Shown: positions 40,870-50,112, counted from the first letter of the stretch. The stretch: 50,201 nt of DNA from an uncultured Chlorobiota bacterium (GCA_900696645.1 CAADGV010000044.1:1-50201), one strand, 5' to 3'. Notes: generated by a model not told the origin, from the sequence alone. Numbers and translations are program-made.

Positions 40870-41832
40870 ATGGCAGACGAAGCAATCCGTACAACCAACC
40901 TCACCAAAATCTACAAAGAAAAGTCGAAACAACCAGTCCATGCCCTGAACGGATTGAACCTCTCCGTCCAACGAGGCGAAATATTCGGTTTACTTGGGAG
41001 AAACGGAGCCGGAAAAACAACACTACTCCGAATTCTCACCACGCTGATCAAACCGACAAGCGGCTCAGCGAGTGTCATGGGATTTGATGTGCAGGCACAC
41101 GGCGCTGAGGTCAGGAATCACATCTGTGCCGTGTTGCAGGAAAACGCGCTTGAGCAGTTTCTTTCAGTGAGGGATAATTTGACAACCTATGGGCGGTTTC
41201 ATTCCGTCCCCCCACATGAACGTGAAGCACGTGCTCAGCGCGTACTCGATCAATTCGGGTTGACTGAATACAAGAACAAAAAGGCAATGGATCTCAGCGG
41301 CGGATTGAAGCGACGTTTGCAGGTTGCAAAAGTGTTTATGGTGGACAAGCCGATCGTGTTTCTCGACGAGGCGACAACCGGGATGGATCCCATCAACAAG
41401 CGGGCGGTGCTGGAATCAATACGTGCACAAGCAGATGGAGGACGAACGATTGTTTTGACAACACATATCCTTCAGGAGGCGGAAGACCTGTGCGACACCA
41501 TCGCCCTTATTCATGAAGGAAGAATTATTGCCAGCGGCAGCGTCGCCACTATCAAAGCGCTTGCGACAAGCGTGTTCGAGTTGAGTATTACGTTCGAATC
41601 AATGAACGAGGAACTGCTTGCCCAACTCAAATCGCTATCGCCTGTCCGGTTCGAGCAGACAGGTAACGTCGTCGAGTTGTGCATCAACAGCGTTGACGGA
41701 ACCGTGCTTGATACAATTGCGCAACTTTCACGTATTTCGCGCATCACGCATCTTGAGATCAACGGCGGAACGCTGGAAGACGCTTTTGTCGAACTGCTCG
41801 GCGTCTCGCGGGAGGATACGTCATGGAAATGA
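40870..41832 (+). CDS. ABC transporter ATP-binding protein (drug/antibiotic export type)
   Basis: 320 residues. Walker A LLGRNGAGKTT, Q-loop AVLQENALEQF, signature LSGGLKRR, Walker B IVFLDEATTGMDP and switch histidine LTTHIL are all intact. A C-terminal extension of about 90 residues is the DUF4162-type regulatory region of DrrA/YhhJ-like subunits. With the ABC-2 permease encoded just after it (10-base overlap) it forms an exporter of drugs, polysaccharide or lipids; the substrate is unknown. ATG 40870 is chosen over a TTG at 40837. The gene is divergent from the repeat gene. Confidence 0.92.
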   Translation: MADEAIRTTNLTKIYKEKSKQPVHALNGLNLSVQRGEIFGLLGRNGAGKTTLLRILTTLIKPTSGSASVMGFDVQAHGAEVRNHICAVLQENALEQFLSVRDNLTTYGRFHSVPPHEREARAQRVLDQFGLTEYKNKKAMDLSGGLKRRLQVAKVFMVDKPIVFLDEATTGMDPINKRAVLESIRAQADGGRTIVLTTHILQEAEDLCDTIALIHEGRIIASGSVATIKALATSVFELSITFESMNEELLAQLKSLSPVRFEQTGNVVELCINSVDGTVLDTIAQLSRISRITHLEINGGTLEDAFVELLGVSREDTSWK

Positions 41833-42590
41833 TCCTCGCCGTACTGTACCGTGAGTTTCGCATCCGCACAACGAGCCCGGTGTGGATGTTCTTCGATCTC
41901 TTCATGCCGCTCATCTATCTGCTGATGTTCGGTGTGGGATTGGATCGGGCGATGAGCGGCGGAGTGGGCCAGTTCGGCGGCGAGATGAGTTATCAGAGCT
42001 TCTTTCTTGCGGGCGTTCTCTCAATGGCGTGTTTCGGTATCGCTATCAATACTTCATACGGGTTCTTTGTCGATCGCGAGAACGGAATTTTCTATGAGTT
42101 CCTTACCTATCCTATGACGCGGGGCGAGTTCCTCGTCGGCAAGATTGTCTTCAACTGTCTTCTTGCCGTTGTTCAGTCGGCGCTCACGCTCAGCGTCGGA
42201 ACGCTGGTACTCGATATCGACATTCGGTGGCAGTATGCCTGGTTTGCCGCTTCGGGAATTGTTGTCGGCACGGCGGGATGGTTCTTCTTTCTCACGATTC
42301 TCGCGTTGCGCATTCACCGGAATGATATTTTCAACACCGTGTTGAATGTCGCGTACTTCGTGCTGATGTTCGCCAGCAGCATGTTCTATCCTGTTGATTC
42401 GATGCCCGCGTGGCTCCGGACAATCTCCCTGATGAATCCGTTGACGTGGCATACCGACGTTCTGCGGTTTGCAACAATCGGCATCGGAAATGTCGAAACT
42501 ATTATTCTTGAAGCCGTTGCGTTCGGTGTGTTTTTGCTGGTTTCATTCTGGTTTGCGGTACGAACGCTTCAACATGCGGTCATCAAATAG
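41823..42590 (+). CDS. ABC-2 type transporter permease
   Basis: 255 residues with about six membrane helices and the ABC-2 pattern (YREFRIRTTSPVWMFFDL start, FLAGVLSMACFG, YPVDSMPAWLRTISLMNPLTW near the fifth helix). It begins ten bases before the end of the ATPase gene, so the two subunits are translated together. It would pair with the ATPase as a dimer in the inner membrane. Confidence 0.92.
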   Translation: MEMILAVLYREFRIRTTSPVWMFFDLFMPLIYLLMFGVGLDRAMSGGVGQFGGEMSYQSFFLAGVLSMACFGIAINTSYGFFVDRENGIFYEFLTYPMTRGEFLVGKIVFNCLLAVVQSALTLSVGTLVLDIDIRWQYAWFAASGIVVGTAGWFFFLTILALRIHRNDIFNTVLNVAYFVLMFASSMFYPVDSMPAWLRTISLMNPLTWHTDVLRFATIGIGNVETIILEAVAFGVFLLVSFWFAVRTLQHAVIK

Positions 42591-42616
42591 CTTGAGCATC
42601 ATCCAGGCCCCGGTTC

Positions 42617-43525
42617 ATGACTCACTTGTCAGATAATGCACAAAGGCACCCGGCCTACCGTGGACTCCGGTCAACATTCATCGGTATCGTGACGAACACC
42701 CTGCTTGCCGCCATCAAGGGAATAGCGGGAGTTGTCGGCAATTCGTACGCCCTCATTGCCGATGCCATCGAGTCGACCACCGATATTGCCAGTTCATTTA
42801 TTGTGTGGGGAGGATTGAAAATCTCCGCCCTCCCTCCGGATGCCGACCATCCGTACGGTCACGGCAAAGCAGAACCGCTTGCTGCCGTCGTTGTTTCGTT
42901 GACGCTCATTGCCGCTGCTATCGGCATCGTCATTCAGAGCATACGGGAAATTCTTACTCCGCATCACGCACCAGCCTCGTTCACGCTTGTCGTGCTCGTC
43001 CTTGTTGTTGTCACAAAAGAGATTCTCTTCCGATTTGTCTTCACTGTCGGACAAAGCATGAACAGTACCGCAATCAAAAGCGACGCGTGGCATCATCGCA
43101 GCGATGCAATTACTTCTGCCGCGGCGTTCATTGGAATATCCGTCGCCCTGATAGGGGGAGAGGGATATGAAAGCGCTGATGACTGGGCCGCTTTGTTTGC
43201 ATCATCCATCATCTTCGTGAATGCATACCGGATTCTCCGTCCTGCCCTGAATGAAGTGATGGACGCAGCGCCGCCCGCCGACATCGAACATCGTGTCAGG
43301 AAGGCTGCACAACAGGTCGACGGTGTCCTGTCACTGGAAAAATGCTTCGTTCGCAAAGTGGGTTTTTCCTACTATGTCGATCTCCATGTCACTGTCGACG
43401 GCGATCTGTCAGTCCGTCACGGACACGACATTGCGCGAAACGTCAAGCAGGCTATTCAAGCCGCAAACCCGAACGTCGCCGAGGCGCTGATACATATTGA
43501 ACCATCCGATCTTCTTCAGGAATGA
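42617..43525 (+). CDS. Cation diffusion facilitator (CDF) metal exporter
   Basis: 302 residues. Six helices carry the metal-site residues of the family: LIADAIESTTD in helix 2, the HPYGHGKAE loop and SDAWHHRSDAITS in helix 5. The last 90 residues are the cytoplasmic CTD (VLSLEKCFVRKVGFSYYVDLHV, HIEPSD). It exports a divalent metal (zinc, iron, manganese or cobalt) by proton exchange. The AWHHRSDA site is HxxxD-type, favouring zinc or iron, but the specificity is inferred. It follows the ABC permease by 26 bases in a likely operon. Confidence 0.93.
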   Translation: MTHLSDNAQRHPAYRGLRSTFIGIVTNTLLAAIKGIAGVVGNSYALIADAIESTTDIASSFIVWGGLKISALPPDADHPYGHGKAEPLAAVVVSLTLIAAAIGIVIQSIREILTPHHAPASFTLVVLVLVVVTKEILFRFVFTVGQSMNSTAIKSDAWHHRSDAITSAAAFIGISVALIGGEGYESADDWAALFASSIIFVNAYRILRPALNEVMDAAPPADIEHRVRKAAQQVDGVLSLEKCFVRKVGFSYYVDLHVTVDGDLSVRHGHDIARNVKQAIQAANPNVAEALIHIEPSDLLQE

Positions 43526-43544
43526 ACACTAACGAGGAAACTCA

Positions 43545-44312
43545 ATGCAGATTTTCAAAGACAAAGTCGCTTTGGTGACAGGCAGTACGGGCGAAGGTAT
43601 GGGACGCAGTATTGCATTCACCTTTGCACGCGAGGGTGCCAAGGTAGTTCTCAACTACGGAACGGGACATCCCAATAACGCCCATGCAGCGGAGAAAGTG
43701 TTGCAGGAGTTGCGGGCGCTTGGCGGAAAGGGCTACAGCTTCAAAGCGGATATGCGCGAAGAGGATGATGTGCAGGCAATGATTAAAGGAATCATTACGC
43801 TGTACGGAAAGATCGATTTCCTCGTTTGCAATCACGGCGGAGACTATGCGCCGGCAGATATCACGGAAATCGAGCGTGACCATTGGCGTTCTGTGATCAA
43901 AGCCGAAATAGACGGGCTGTTCTACTGCATTAAACACGCACTACCTCACATGCGACGTGAACACTCCGGACGCATTGTTGCCGTTACACTTGCAGGAGCC
44001 GAACATACTGAAGGCCCGCCATATGACTACAACCTTGGCAAATCCGCCCGCCATGCTCTCATCAAAGCACTTGCAACGGAAGAGATCGAAAACGGCATCA
44101 CGTGCAACATCGTAGCGCCCGGACATGTCCCCCACGCAACATTGCGACAGGCTGTCGATTCTGCAAAACACGCGGCGCCATGGAAGCGACGCGTGCATAC
44201 CCAACCGCAGGATGTTGCCGAAGCGATACGGTATCTGTGTTCCGAGGAAGCACGATTTGTAACCGGAAGTGTGATTGAATTTGCGGGAGGTTCACCCCGC
44301 GCAGCGCATTAG
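43545..44312 (+). CDS. SDR-family oxidoreductase with atypical active site
   Basis: 255 residues, NAD(P)-dependent. The coenzyme loop TGSTGEGMGRSIA has one more residue than the classical TGxxxGIG. YNLGK gives the catalytic Tyr/Lys (Y-x3-K), but the catalytic serine position is filled by leucine or threonine (VAVTLAGAE), and the NNAG motif reads CNHGG. The fold is clear, but the changed serine argues for altered chemistry. The end VTGSVIEFAGGSPRAAH fits the family. It belongs to the run 40870-45251 (19 bases after the CDF gene). Substrate unknown. Confidence 0.85.
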   Translation: MQIFKDKVALVTGSTGEGMGRSIAFTFAREGAKVVLNYGTGHPNNAHAAEKVLQELRALGGKGYSFKADMREEDDVQAMIKGIITLYGKIDFLVCNHGGDYAPADITEIERDHWRSVIKAEIDGLFYCIKHALPHMRREHSGRIVAVTLAGAEHTEGPPYDYNLGKSARHALIKALATEEIENGITCNIVAPGHVPHATLRQAVDSAKHAAPWKRRVHTQPQDVAEAIRYLCSEEARFVTGSVIEFAGGSPRAAH

Positions 44313-44330
44313 CCCAAAGGCGGATTCATC

Positions 44331-45251
44331 GTGAAGAAAGCTTTCAAGCTTCTGATGGTTGGAATCCTCGTAATGTTGTCGGGGCTTGCGTATCTATATT
44401 TGAGAGATTATGCAGACTACTTCGGGAAACAACGGGGAACGTTTGCGCATGCCATTATCACAGCCGCAGAGGGGGATTCTGTTTCTGAGAAATCTTGGCT
44501 GAAGATAGAGAATGCTGACGGCTTTATCGTTGAATGTGGATTGTTGGTGCCGCGCGAAAAAGGCAAGCGATATCCGGCCATCATTCTTCTGGGAGGAAAA
44601 GCCACGGGGAAGCATGCAGTGGATTACGCCCTTGGTATCAAAGATGTAATTATTGCCGCACCGGACTACCGTTACGAGCCGCAGGAGAAGTACTCAGTAA
44701 CGGAATTCCTTGCCGATGTTCCCGAAATTCGCAGGGCGTTACTCGACATGATTCCTTCAGTGATGCTTCTGACGGACTACCTCTTCACGCGAAATGATGT
44801 CGATACGTCGAAGCTTGTGATTGTCGGGTACAGCTTCGGTGCGCCGTTTGTGCCCTGCATTCTTGCACACGACAAGCGAGCCGCTGTCGCTGCAATCGTG
44901 TACGGCGGCGGAGATTTGCGCACACTTATCCGGCACAACGTAAGACGTTATGAAGGAGCGTTCTTGAGTGAGTTTGTCGGGCAGTTCGGAGGCTTGCTCC
45001 TGCGTCCAATTGAGCCGATGCGCTACGTTGAACGAGTTTCCCCCGTTCCCCTTCTTATGATCAACGGAACGGACGACGAGCAGATTCCGAGGGAGAATGT
45101 TGAGTTGTTGTACGCAACCGCATACGAACCGAAGAAGATCATCTGGATAGAATCGAAGCACGTCCATCCTCGCAACCCTGAACTGACAGCGAAGATTGTG
45201 GGCTTGCTGCAGGAGGAACTTGTATCTCTTGGCATTCTTGATGACGAATAG
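44331..45251 (+). CDS. Membrane-anchored alpha/beta hydrolase
   Basis: 306 residues. An N-terminal helix (KLLMVGILVMLSGLAYLYL) anchors it. The domain has the nucleophile elbow GYSFGA (serine near 167), an aspartate in NGTDDEQIP and a late histidine in ESKHVHP. These are the expected Ser-Asp-His. It resembles prolyl-oligopeptidase/dienelactone-hydrolase-type enzymes; the substrate is not predictable. The start is a GTG at 44331 with AAGGCGG upstream; it follows the SDR gene by 18 bases. Confidence 0.82.
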   Translation: MKKAFKLLMVGILVMLSGLAYLYLRDYADYFGKQRGTFAHAIITAAEGDSVSEKSWLKIENADGFIVECGLLVPREKGKRYPAIILLGGKATGKHAVDYALGIKDVIIAAPDYRYEPQEKYSVTEFLADVPEIRRALLDMIPSVMLLTDYLFTRNDVDTSKLVIVGYSFGAPFVPCILAHDKRAAVAAIVYGGGDLRTLIRHNVRRYEGAFLSEFVGQFGGLLLRPIEPMRYVERVSPVPLLMINGTDDEQIPRENVELLYATAYEPKKIIWIESKHVHPRNPELTAKIVGLLQEELVSLGILDDE

Positions 45252-45291
45252 AGTATATGAACTCGTCCGAGATTCCCTGCTTCTGTGCACA

Positions 45292-45320
45292 TTGCATGAA
45301 TATCACAAAAGACTTATATT
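45292..45320 (+). promoter_or_regulatory. Promoter for the tRNA genes
   Basis: TTGCAT (45292-45297), a 17-base spacer and TATATT (45315-45320). The start of transcription near 45327 is about 30 bases upstream of tRNA-Arg. Confidence 0.6.
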
Positions 45321-45356
45321 ATGTGGCAATTTTGACCATCGTTGTGTTCTGAAACC

Positions 45357-45430
45357 GGCCCCGTAGCTCAATTGGATAGAGCAACAGCCTTCTAAGCTGT
45401 AGGTTCCGCGTTCGAGTCGCGGCGGGGTCA
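45357..45430 (+). tRNA. trnR(ucu): tRNA-Arg (anticodon TCT)
   Basis: The 74-base cloverleaf is complete: acceptor GGCCCCG with CGGGGTC (one G-T pair), D-arm GCTC-GAGC, anticodon stem ACAGC/GCTGT with loop CTTCTAA (anticodon TCT, reads AGA/AGG), T-arm CCGCG-TTCGAGT-CGCGG, discriminator A. The CCA end is not encoded, so the organism adds it enzymatically. The tRNA-Glu lies 16 bases downstream; both are likely one transcript. Confidence 0.95.
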
Positions 45431-45446
45431 CGCACCGAATCACCAC

Positions 45447-45519
45447 GCCCCCATCGTCTAGAGGCCTAGGACACGGGCTTTTCAAGCCTGTAACACCGGT
45501 TCGAATCCGGTTGGGGGCA
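45447..45519 (+). tRNA. trnE(uuc): tRNA-Glu (anticodon TTC)
   Basis: The 73-base cloverleaf is complete: acceptor GCCCCCA with TGGGGGC, D-arm with GTCT and GGAC, anticodon loop TTTTCAA (anticodon TTC, reads GAA/GAG), T-arm ACCGG-TTCGAAT-CCGGT and discriminator A. No CCA is encoded. Confidence 0.95.
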
Positions 45520-45695
45520 CAACACTTCTACCCATCAATCACTTCCTTCAGTTCGGCACACAAGGGCTGTTCGAATGGAGAAAGGCATTGGCTCTTCAGT
45601 CGATTCACGGGACTGAATTGCAGTTTTCCACAAAAGCGTGCCTGCAACTTTTCTGCTTTCTCCCGTATATTTCTACACAGACTGATCTTTCTAAA

Positions 45696-45732
45696 GCGAC
45701 CTCTTCCTTTCTTTCCGAATGAAAGAGGTCGT
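45696..45732 (+). terminator. Hairpin just upstream of the TonB-receptor gene
   Basis: GCGACCTCTT (45696-45705) pairs with AAGAGGTCGT (45723-45732) around a 17-base loop, followed by the AT-rich TGTATTTATT. It lies 28 bases upstream of the ATG at 45761. It could terminate the tRNA transcript, or sit in the receptor leader, since a TATATT box occurs at 45666-45671. Confidence 0.5.
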
Positions 45733-45760
45733 TGTATTTATTACCGTTCTGTAATCTTCA

Positions 45761-48280
45761 ATGAAAACGAAACTGACACTTGTCACTCTCCTTCTTTTTG
45801 TCCCGAAGACCCTTGCGCAGACCTACACCGGTTCCATCACAGGAAAAGTGGTTGATGTCGCAACGCAGGAACCGCTTCCGGGAGCCAACATTGTTGTTGT
45901 CGAAAAAGCGTCGCTGGGAGCAAGCACCGATGCAGAGGGAAAATTCCGGATTACCGGACTTCCGGTAGGAACGTTCAGCTTGCGTTCTACTCTCGTCGGA
46001 TATGAAAGCCAGATTGTCACGAACGTCGTCATTTCGACGGGCCGTGCGACACCCGTCAGCATCAAGATGTCGCAAACCGTTGTCGAAAGCGAGCAGGTGA
46101 CTGTGCAAGCGAACTACTTCGGCAGGGCGCAACAAATGTCGCCCCTGAGCACGAACGTGTTCGACCGCGCCGAAATTCGTCGTACGCCGGGTGCAATTCA
46201 AGATGTGCAGCGTGTTGTGCAAGCGTTGCCGGGCGTTGCCAGCTCAACGGATAATATCAACGAGTTGATTGTTCGCGGGGGCGCTCCGTTCGAAAATCTC
46301 ACCGTCATGGATCACATGGAAATTCCCTCCATCAATCACTACTCGAATCAAATGAACTCCGCCGGCCCGATCAACATGGTGAATGCCGACATGATTGAAG
46401 ATGTGCAGTTCTCGGCGGGCGGTTTTCCCGTTCAGTTTGGCGACAAGTCCTCATCAGTCATGAACTTGACGGTCCGCGAAGGAAACAGAAATGTCGGAAT
46501 TTCCTCCAATACCGGATTCAATATGGCGGGAATGGGGACACTTATCGAAGGTGGATTCGCAGACGGCAGCGGCTCGTATATCTTCTCGGCGCGCAACAGT
46601 CTGCTGGAATTGTTGGATAAGATGATCGGGCTTTCATCGCTTTCTCTTACCGCTGTGCCGAAATATTGGGATACGCAAGGGAAGATTGTGTATGATCTCT
46701 CTCCGGCAAACACTCTGAAGTTCAACTTCCTCTACGGCGACAGCAAGATAGCAATTGAAGGTGATCCGAAAGAAAAAGACGATCTCAGAAAGAATGTTAT
46801 TGATTCATCATCCGTCGAACGTATCTATCCACACACAAAGCAGTACGCTGCGGGGCTGAATCTTCAGACGTTGTGGGGGAAGAACGGCTACTCGGTTGCA
46901 ACACTGTACGCCGTCGGTACAATGACGGATGTAACCGTGTTCTCGGACTTTTCGCGACGCGTCCGCGGCGCGCAGGGCGAAGTACTTGAGTTTACACAAC
47001 TGAGTTCACGTCCTATCTTCATCAATAAGGGGGAAGAATCATTCATCGGCTTGAAGTACGAATTGTTCTATCAGCCGCATCAACAGCATGACATTTCGCT
47101 TGGCGGCCAGATTCAAACCGCCAATCTCTGGAAGAACGATGTATGGCTGCAAGGGGATACATCGCGCTATGATCTGGATCGCGACGGCGAGTTTGAAACC
47201 GGGCCGGTTCTTGTGCCGCAGTATCGTTTTGTGCAGGAAATCGGGCTCGCAAAGGAATCGAAATACTTCCTGTATGCCAGCGACAAGTTCAAGATCACTC
47301 CGCAATTTTCGGTGACATTCGGCCTGCGGTACGACTATTTCTCCTATCCCGCGGTCGGCAGTCTGTCGCCCCGCGCCAGTATTTCGTACGAACTGATCCC
47401 ACAGCTCTCAACGCTCACGCTTGCGGTCGGCCGCTACACGCAAACGCAGCCTTTCCCCTATTACAGCGACAGGCGTCAGCTGAATTACAACAAGAATCTC
47501 GAGAACATGATCGCCGACCACATTATTCTCGGTTTCGATCATATCCTTGATGAAGGATTGAAGTTGAGCATTGAGGCGTACTACAAACGATATTCGAAAG
47601 TGGCTGTCTCCGAAGATTTCATCTACTCTGGCGACGAAACATACTGGTCAGACAGAATTCTGACGATTGGCAGGCGGCGCTCGTACGGGATGGAGTTCCT
47701 GGTCGACAAGAAGCAGGTGGGGGATTTCTTCGGGACGATCAGCCTCTCACTCTCAAAAACTGAAGATGCTGATCCCCGTATTCCGAGAAAAGTCAATTGG
47801 TATCCGTCGGAGTACGATTATCCGGTAATTCTGACTGTTATCGGCGGGCATGTTGTGCGGGGAATCCGCGATTGGCTGAATGAGTTGCCGTTCTTCCTCA
47901 AATATCCCGCCTGCATTCTTCCCTTCTCCAACGAAGTAGAGTTCAGCGTCAAGTACCGGTTTCAAACAGGCAGGCCGTTCACACCAAAGTCGTACGTGAC
48001 ATGGAAGCAGTTCAGAGAAGGTGGCGTGAAGTGGTCACAAGGCGCCTGGATTGATTCGGACCGCATTAACGCCTCGCGCTACCGCGACTACAGCCGTCTT
48101 GACCTGCAATGGATCAGCAGGTTCTATTTTCAAACGTGGAATATCAATGTGTACATTGCCCTGCAGAACCTTTTTGACACGAAGAATGTCTTCTTCCACA
48201 ATTATCGCAGCGATGGGACGGTCGAGACAGTTTATCAATTCCGATTCTTTCCGGTGGGCGGCGTTGAAGTGGAATTTTGA
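45761..48280 (+). CDS. TonB-dependent outer-membrane receptor
   Basis: 839 residues. A Sec signal (TLVTLLLFVPKTLAQ) is followed by a carboxypeptidase-regulatory-like domain (about 24-105: GSITGKVVDVATQEPLPGANI, STDAEGKFRITGLP). A plug domain comes next (about 120-235: AIQDVQRVVQALPGVAS, ELIVRGG), then a large beta barrel ending in VEVEF, the aromatic end typical of BAM substrates. The architecture is that of FCB-group receptors that import siderophore, cobalamin or glycan ligands using proton force. No SusD-like partner is adjacent and no ligand is predictable. The downstream convergent gene is 15 bases away. Confidence 0.93.
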   Translation: MKTKLTLVTLLLFVPKTLAQTYTGSITGKVVDVATQEPLPGANIVVVEKASLGASTDAEGKFRITGLPVGTFSLRSTLVGYESQIVTNVVISTGRATPVSIKMSQTVVESEQVTVQANYFGRAQQMSPLSTNVFDRAEIRRTPGAIQDVQRVVQALPGVASSTDNINELIVRGGAPFENLTVMDHMEIPSINHYSNQMNSAGPINMVNADMIEDVQFSAGGFPVQFGDKSSSVMNLTVREGNRNVGISSNTGFNMAGMGTLIEGGFADGSGSYIFSARNSLLELLDKMIGLSSLSLTAVPKYWDTQGKIVYDLSPANTLKFNFLYGDSKIAIEGDPKEKDDLRKNVIDSSSVERIYPHTKQYAAGLNLQTLWGKNGYSVATLYAVGTMTDVTVFSDFSRRVRGAQGEVLEFTQLSSRPIFINKGEESFIGLKYELFYQPHQQHDISLGGQIQTANLWKNDVWLQGDTSRYDLDRDGEFETGPVLVPQYRFVQEIGLAKESKYFLYASDKFKITPQFSVTFGLRYDYFSYPAVGSLSPRASISYELIPQLSTLTLAVGRYTQTQPFPYYSDRRQLNYNKNLENMIADHIILGFDHILDEGLKLSIEAYYKRYSKVAVSEDFIYSGDETYWSDRILTIGRRRSYGMEFLVDKKQVGDFFGTISLSLSKTEDADPRIPRKVNWYPSEYDYPVILTVIGGHVVRGIRDWLNELPFFLKYPACILPFSNEVEFSVKYRFQTGRPFTPKSYVTWKQFREGGVKWSQGAWIDSDRINASRYRDYSRLDLQWISRFYFQTWNINVYIALQNLFDTKNVFFHNYRSDGTVETVYQFRFFPVGGVEVEF

Positions 48281-48295
48281 TGGTGTCGATACCCG

Positions 48296-49495
48296 TTACT
48301 CTGTTGCTTTCTCGCGCGGAGGCACGCTGGCGAAGAAATCACTGTAGAAGCGATTTGTATAGGAATTCAACAGTTCTTCAACGCGAGCATGATTGGGGGA
48401 GCGGAAGATCAATCCGGCGTGGTTCTTTTTGTTCAACCGCCAAACGACTTCCTGATCGTTGTAGCCCGATAGTTCGGGCCATTCCTGCTTTGCAAGCGAA
48501 ATCATCAATCCCGCATAATCAAGCCTCTGCCGATGCACGGTATAGTCGTTCTCCGTTGAGCATTCGATCTTTGCCCACTCCGCCCACAGGTTCAGGCCGG
48601 TTGCAGCCTCTATCAAGTCGGCAATATGCGCGCCGCCGACACGAGCGGAAGTTTCGAGAAAATAGAACCTTCCCTCGCTGTCGCTTCGAATGAACTCCGT
48701 GTGGGACACTCCTTCCACCAATCCGAATTTCTGGAGAGTCAGCCTGTTGAGCGCTTTCAGTGTTTCATCGTCGGGAGATTCGCGCAACACTGTGCGAGTG
48801 CTGAACACACGTCCTTCGTGAGCCACTTCCATCGGGGGGCGGCCGTATTTGCATGCCATAGAGAAGAGGATATCTTTCTTGTAGATGATGGAATCGACAT
48901 GGTAGATATCGCCCGGAACATATTTCTCAAGAAGATAAAATGATTGCTTGTCGCCAAGTGTGTCCAGGGCATCCCACAGTTCCTGTTCGTGATGGATTTT
49001 CCTGATGCCGATTGCGCCGGCCTGCAAACGCGGTTTCAGGACGTATGGCGGTTGAACGCTTGCAAGAAACGCCCGTATCTTGTCGTAGTTGAGAATAGGA
49101 ACAAACGGTGGAACAGGAATGCCGGCGTGCGAAGCTTTTGTCCGCATTGCAAGCTTGTCGCGGAAGTGCCGTGCCGTTGTATCCCCCATGCCCGGTATCC
49201 TCAGATGCTCGCGCAACGCGGCCGCCTTCTCGACATCAAAATCATCCAGCGCAACTATCTTGTCAAAATGAGCAGTCCGGGCCATGAAACTGACGCCGCT
49301 CATTACATCATTCATGTTCCATTCTTTGTCGACATCAGGAATATAGTAGATGTCGTCAATGCTTTCATTCGGCCACTCGGCATGTTCCAGACTTTTTGAG
49401 GTCAGGAGAATGACGCGGGCGCCCTGCCGTTTTGCTTCGCGCAGAAAATCAAAACCTTTGTGAAAGCTGGTGATGCAGAGGAGGGTGATAGGCAT
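48296..49495 (-). CDS. ATP-grasp fold ligase-like protein
   Basis: 399 residues. The N-terminal part (MPITLLCITSFHKG, VALDDFDVEKAAALREHL) resembles the pre-ATP-grasp domain. The ATP-grasp core has PYVLKPRLQAGAIGI (lysine binding ATP phosphate), the strand YLLEKYVPGDIYHVDSI and the metal-binding region YFLETSARVGGAH (Glu/Asn-like metal ligands). Such enzymes join a carboxylic acid to an amine with ATP. The acceptor here is unknown; carnosine-synthase or L-amino-acid-ligase-like proteins are the closest match I can suggest. Cytoplasmic. Confidence 0.85.
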   Translation of the reverse strand: MPITLLCITSFHKGFDFLREAKRQGARVILLTSKSLEHAEWPNESIDDIYYIPDVDKEWNMNDVMSGVSFMARTAHFDKIVALDDFDVEKAAALREHLRIPGMGDTTARHFRDKLAMRTKASHAGIPVPPFVPILNYDKIRAFLASVQPPYVLKPRLQAGAIGIRKIHHEQELWDALDTLGDKQSFYLLEKYVPGDIYHVDSIIYKKDILFSMACKYGRPPMEVAHEGRVFSTRTVLRESPDDETLKALNRLTLQKFGLVEGVSHTEFIRSDSEGRFYFLETSARVGGAHIADLIEAATGLNLWAEWAKIECSTENDYTVHRQRLDYAGLMISLAKQEWPELSGYNDQEVVWRLNKKNHAGLIFRSPNHARVEELLNSYTNRFYSDFFASVPPREKATE

Positions 49496-49536
49496 TTTGT
49501 CTGTCCCTAATTTGTTGAAAGTGTCTGATCGTGATA

Positions 49537-50112
49537 CTAGAAGTAAATCTGTTGGTTATTATTCAGCCACCAAATCATAAGTTGTGGAAAGAAGCGTTCT
49601 GTGTTTGCAAGAAGGCGTTGAACAAACCAGCTTATTTGAGCATCTGGATTGACGACATCAGAGAGCAGTTCTGGTTCGTACCTTACAATGCTTGCTAGAA
49701 TGAACAGGGACACGAAGTAGTAGGCGGGACGAGAAAGGAGGGGGATTGTTTCTGTATTCCTAATAAGTGACCAAACATTCAGGTCTCTGTAGACAAGACT
49801 TGGTTCCAAGTGTTCGGCACAAAATCTCTCAATGTCTGCTTCGGACTCGATTTGTGGTTTCAAAACCCGCAAAATATTTCCATCTGTGTGTAATTCGGAA
49901 CATTCAACCAGTTTTGGAAAATCGGTCAACCAAGTGGAGCGAAAGTCTTTCATCCACGGTGGGAAGACTAGTGTCAAGGCACCTCCTATTTCCGCGTCAA
50001 CCTTGACTGGAACCACAAATGAAGAATCTGGTCTTCCAGCAATGGCGGTATAGTCATTTCTCAATTCAACAATTCTAGCAGGCTGCTGAAAAACTGATGT
50101 TTGAAGAGACAA
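49537..50112 (-). CDS. YaaC-like protein, N-terminus uncertain, AT-rich
   Basis: 191 residues from a TTG at 50112. The C-terminal part (LLSRPAYYFVSLFILASIVRYEPELLSDV, then SWFVQRLLANTERFFPQLMIWW) resembles YaaC family proteins, in which a hydrophobic C-terminal helix pair is conserved; their function is not known. Full-length members are about 300 residues. The frame is open upstream only to 50148, where a stop stands, so either the gene starts in this short stretch at a rare codon or its 5' part is lost or frameshifted. Base composition is clearly more AT-rich than the neighbours, suggesting transfer. It ends 41 bases before the ATP-grasp gene. Confidence 0.5.
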   Translation of the reverse strand: MSLQTSVFQQPARIVELRNDYTAIAGRPDSSFVVPVKVDAEIGGALTLVFPPWMKDFRSTWLTDFPKLVECSELHTDGNILRVLKPQIESEADIERFCAEHLEPSLVYRDLNVWSLIRNTETIPLLSRPAYYFVSLFILASIVRYEPELLSDVVNPDAQISWFVQRLLANTERFFPQLMIWWLNNNQQIYF

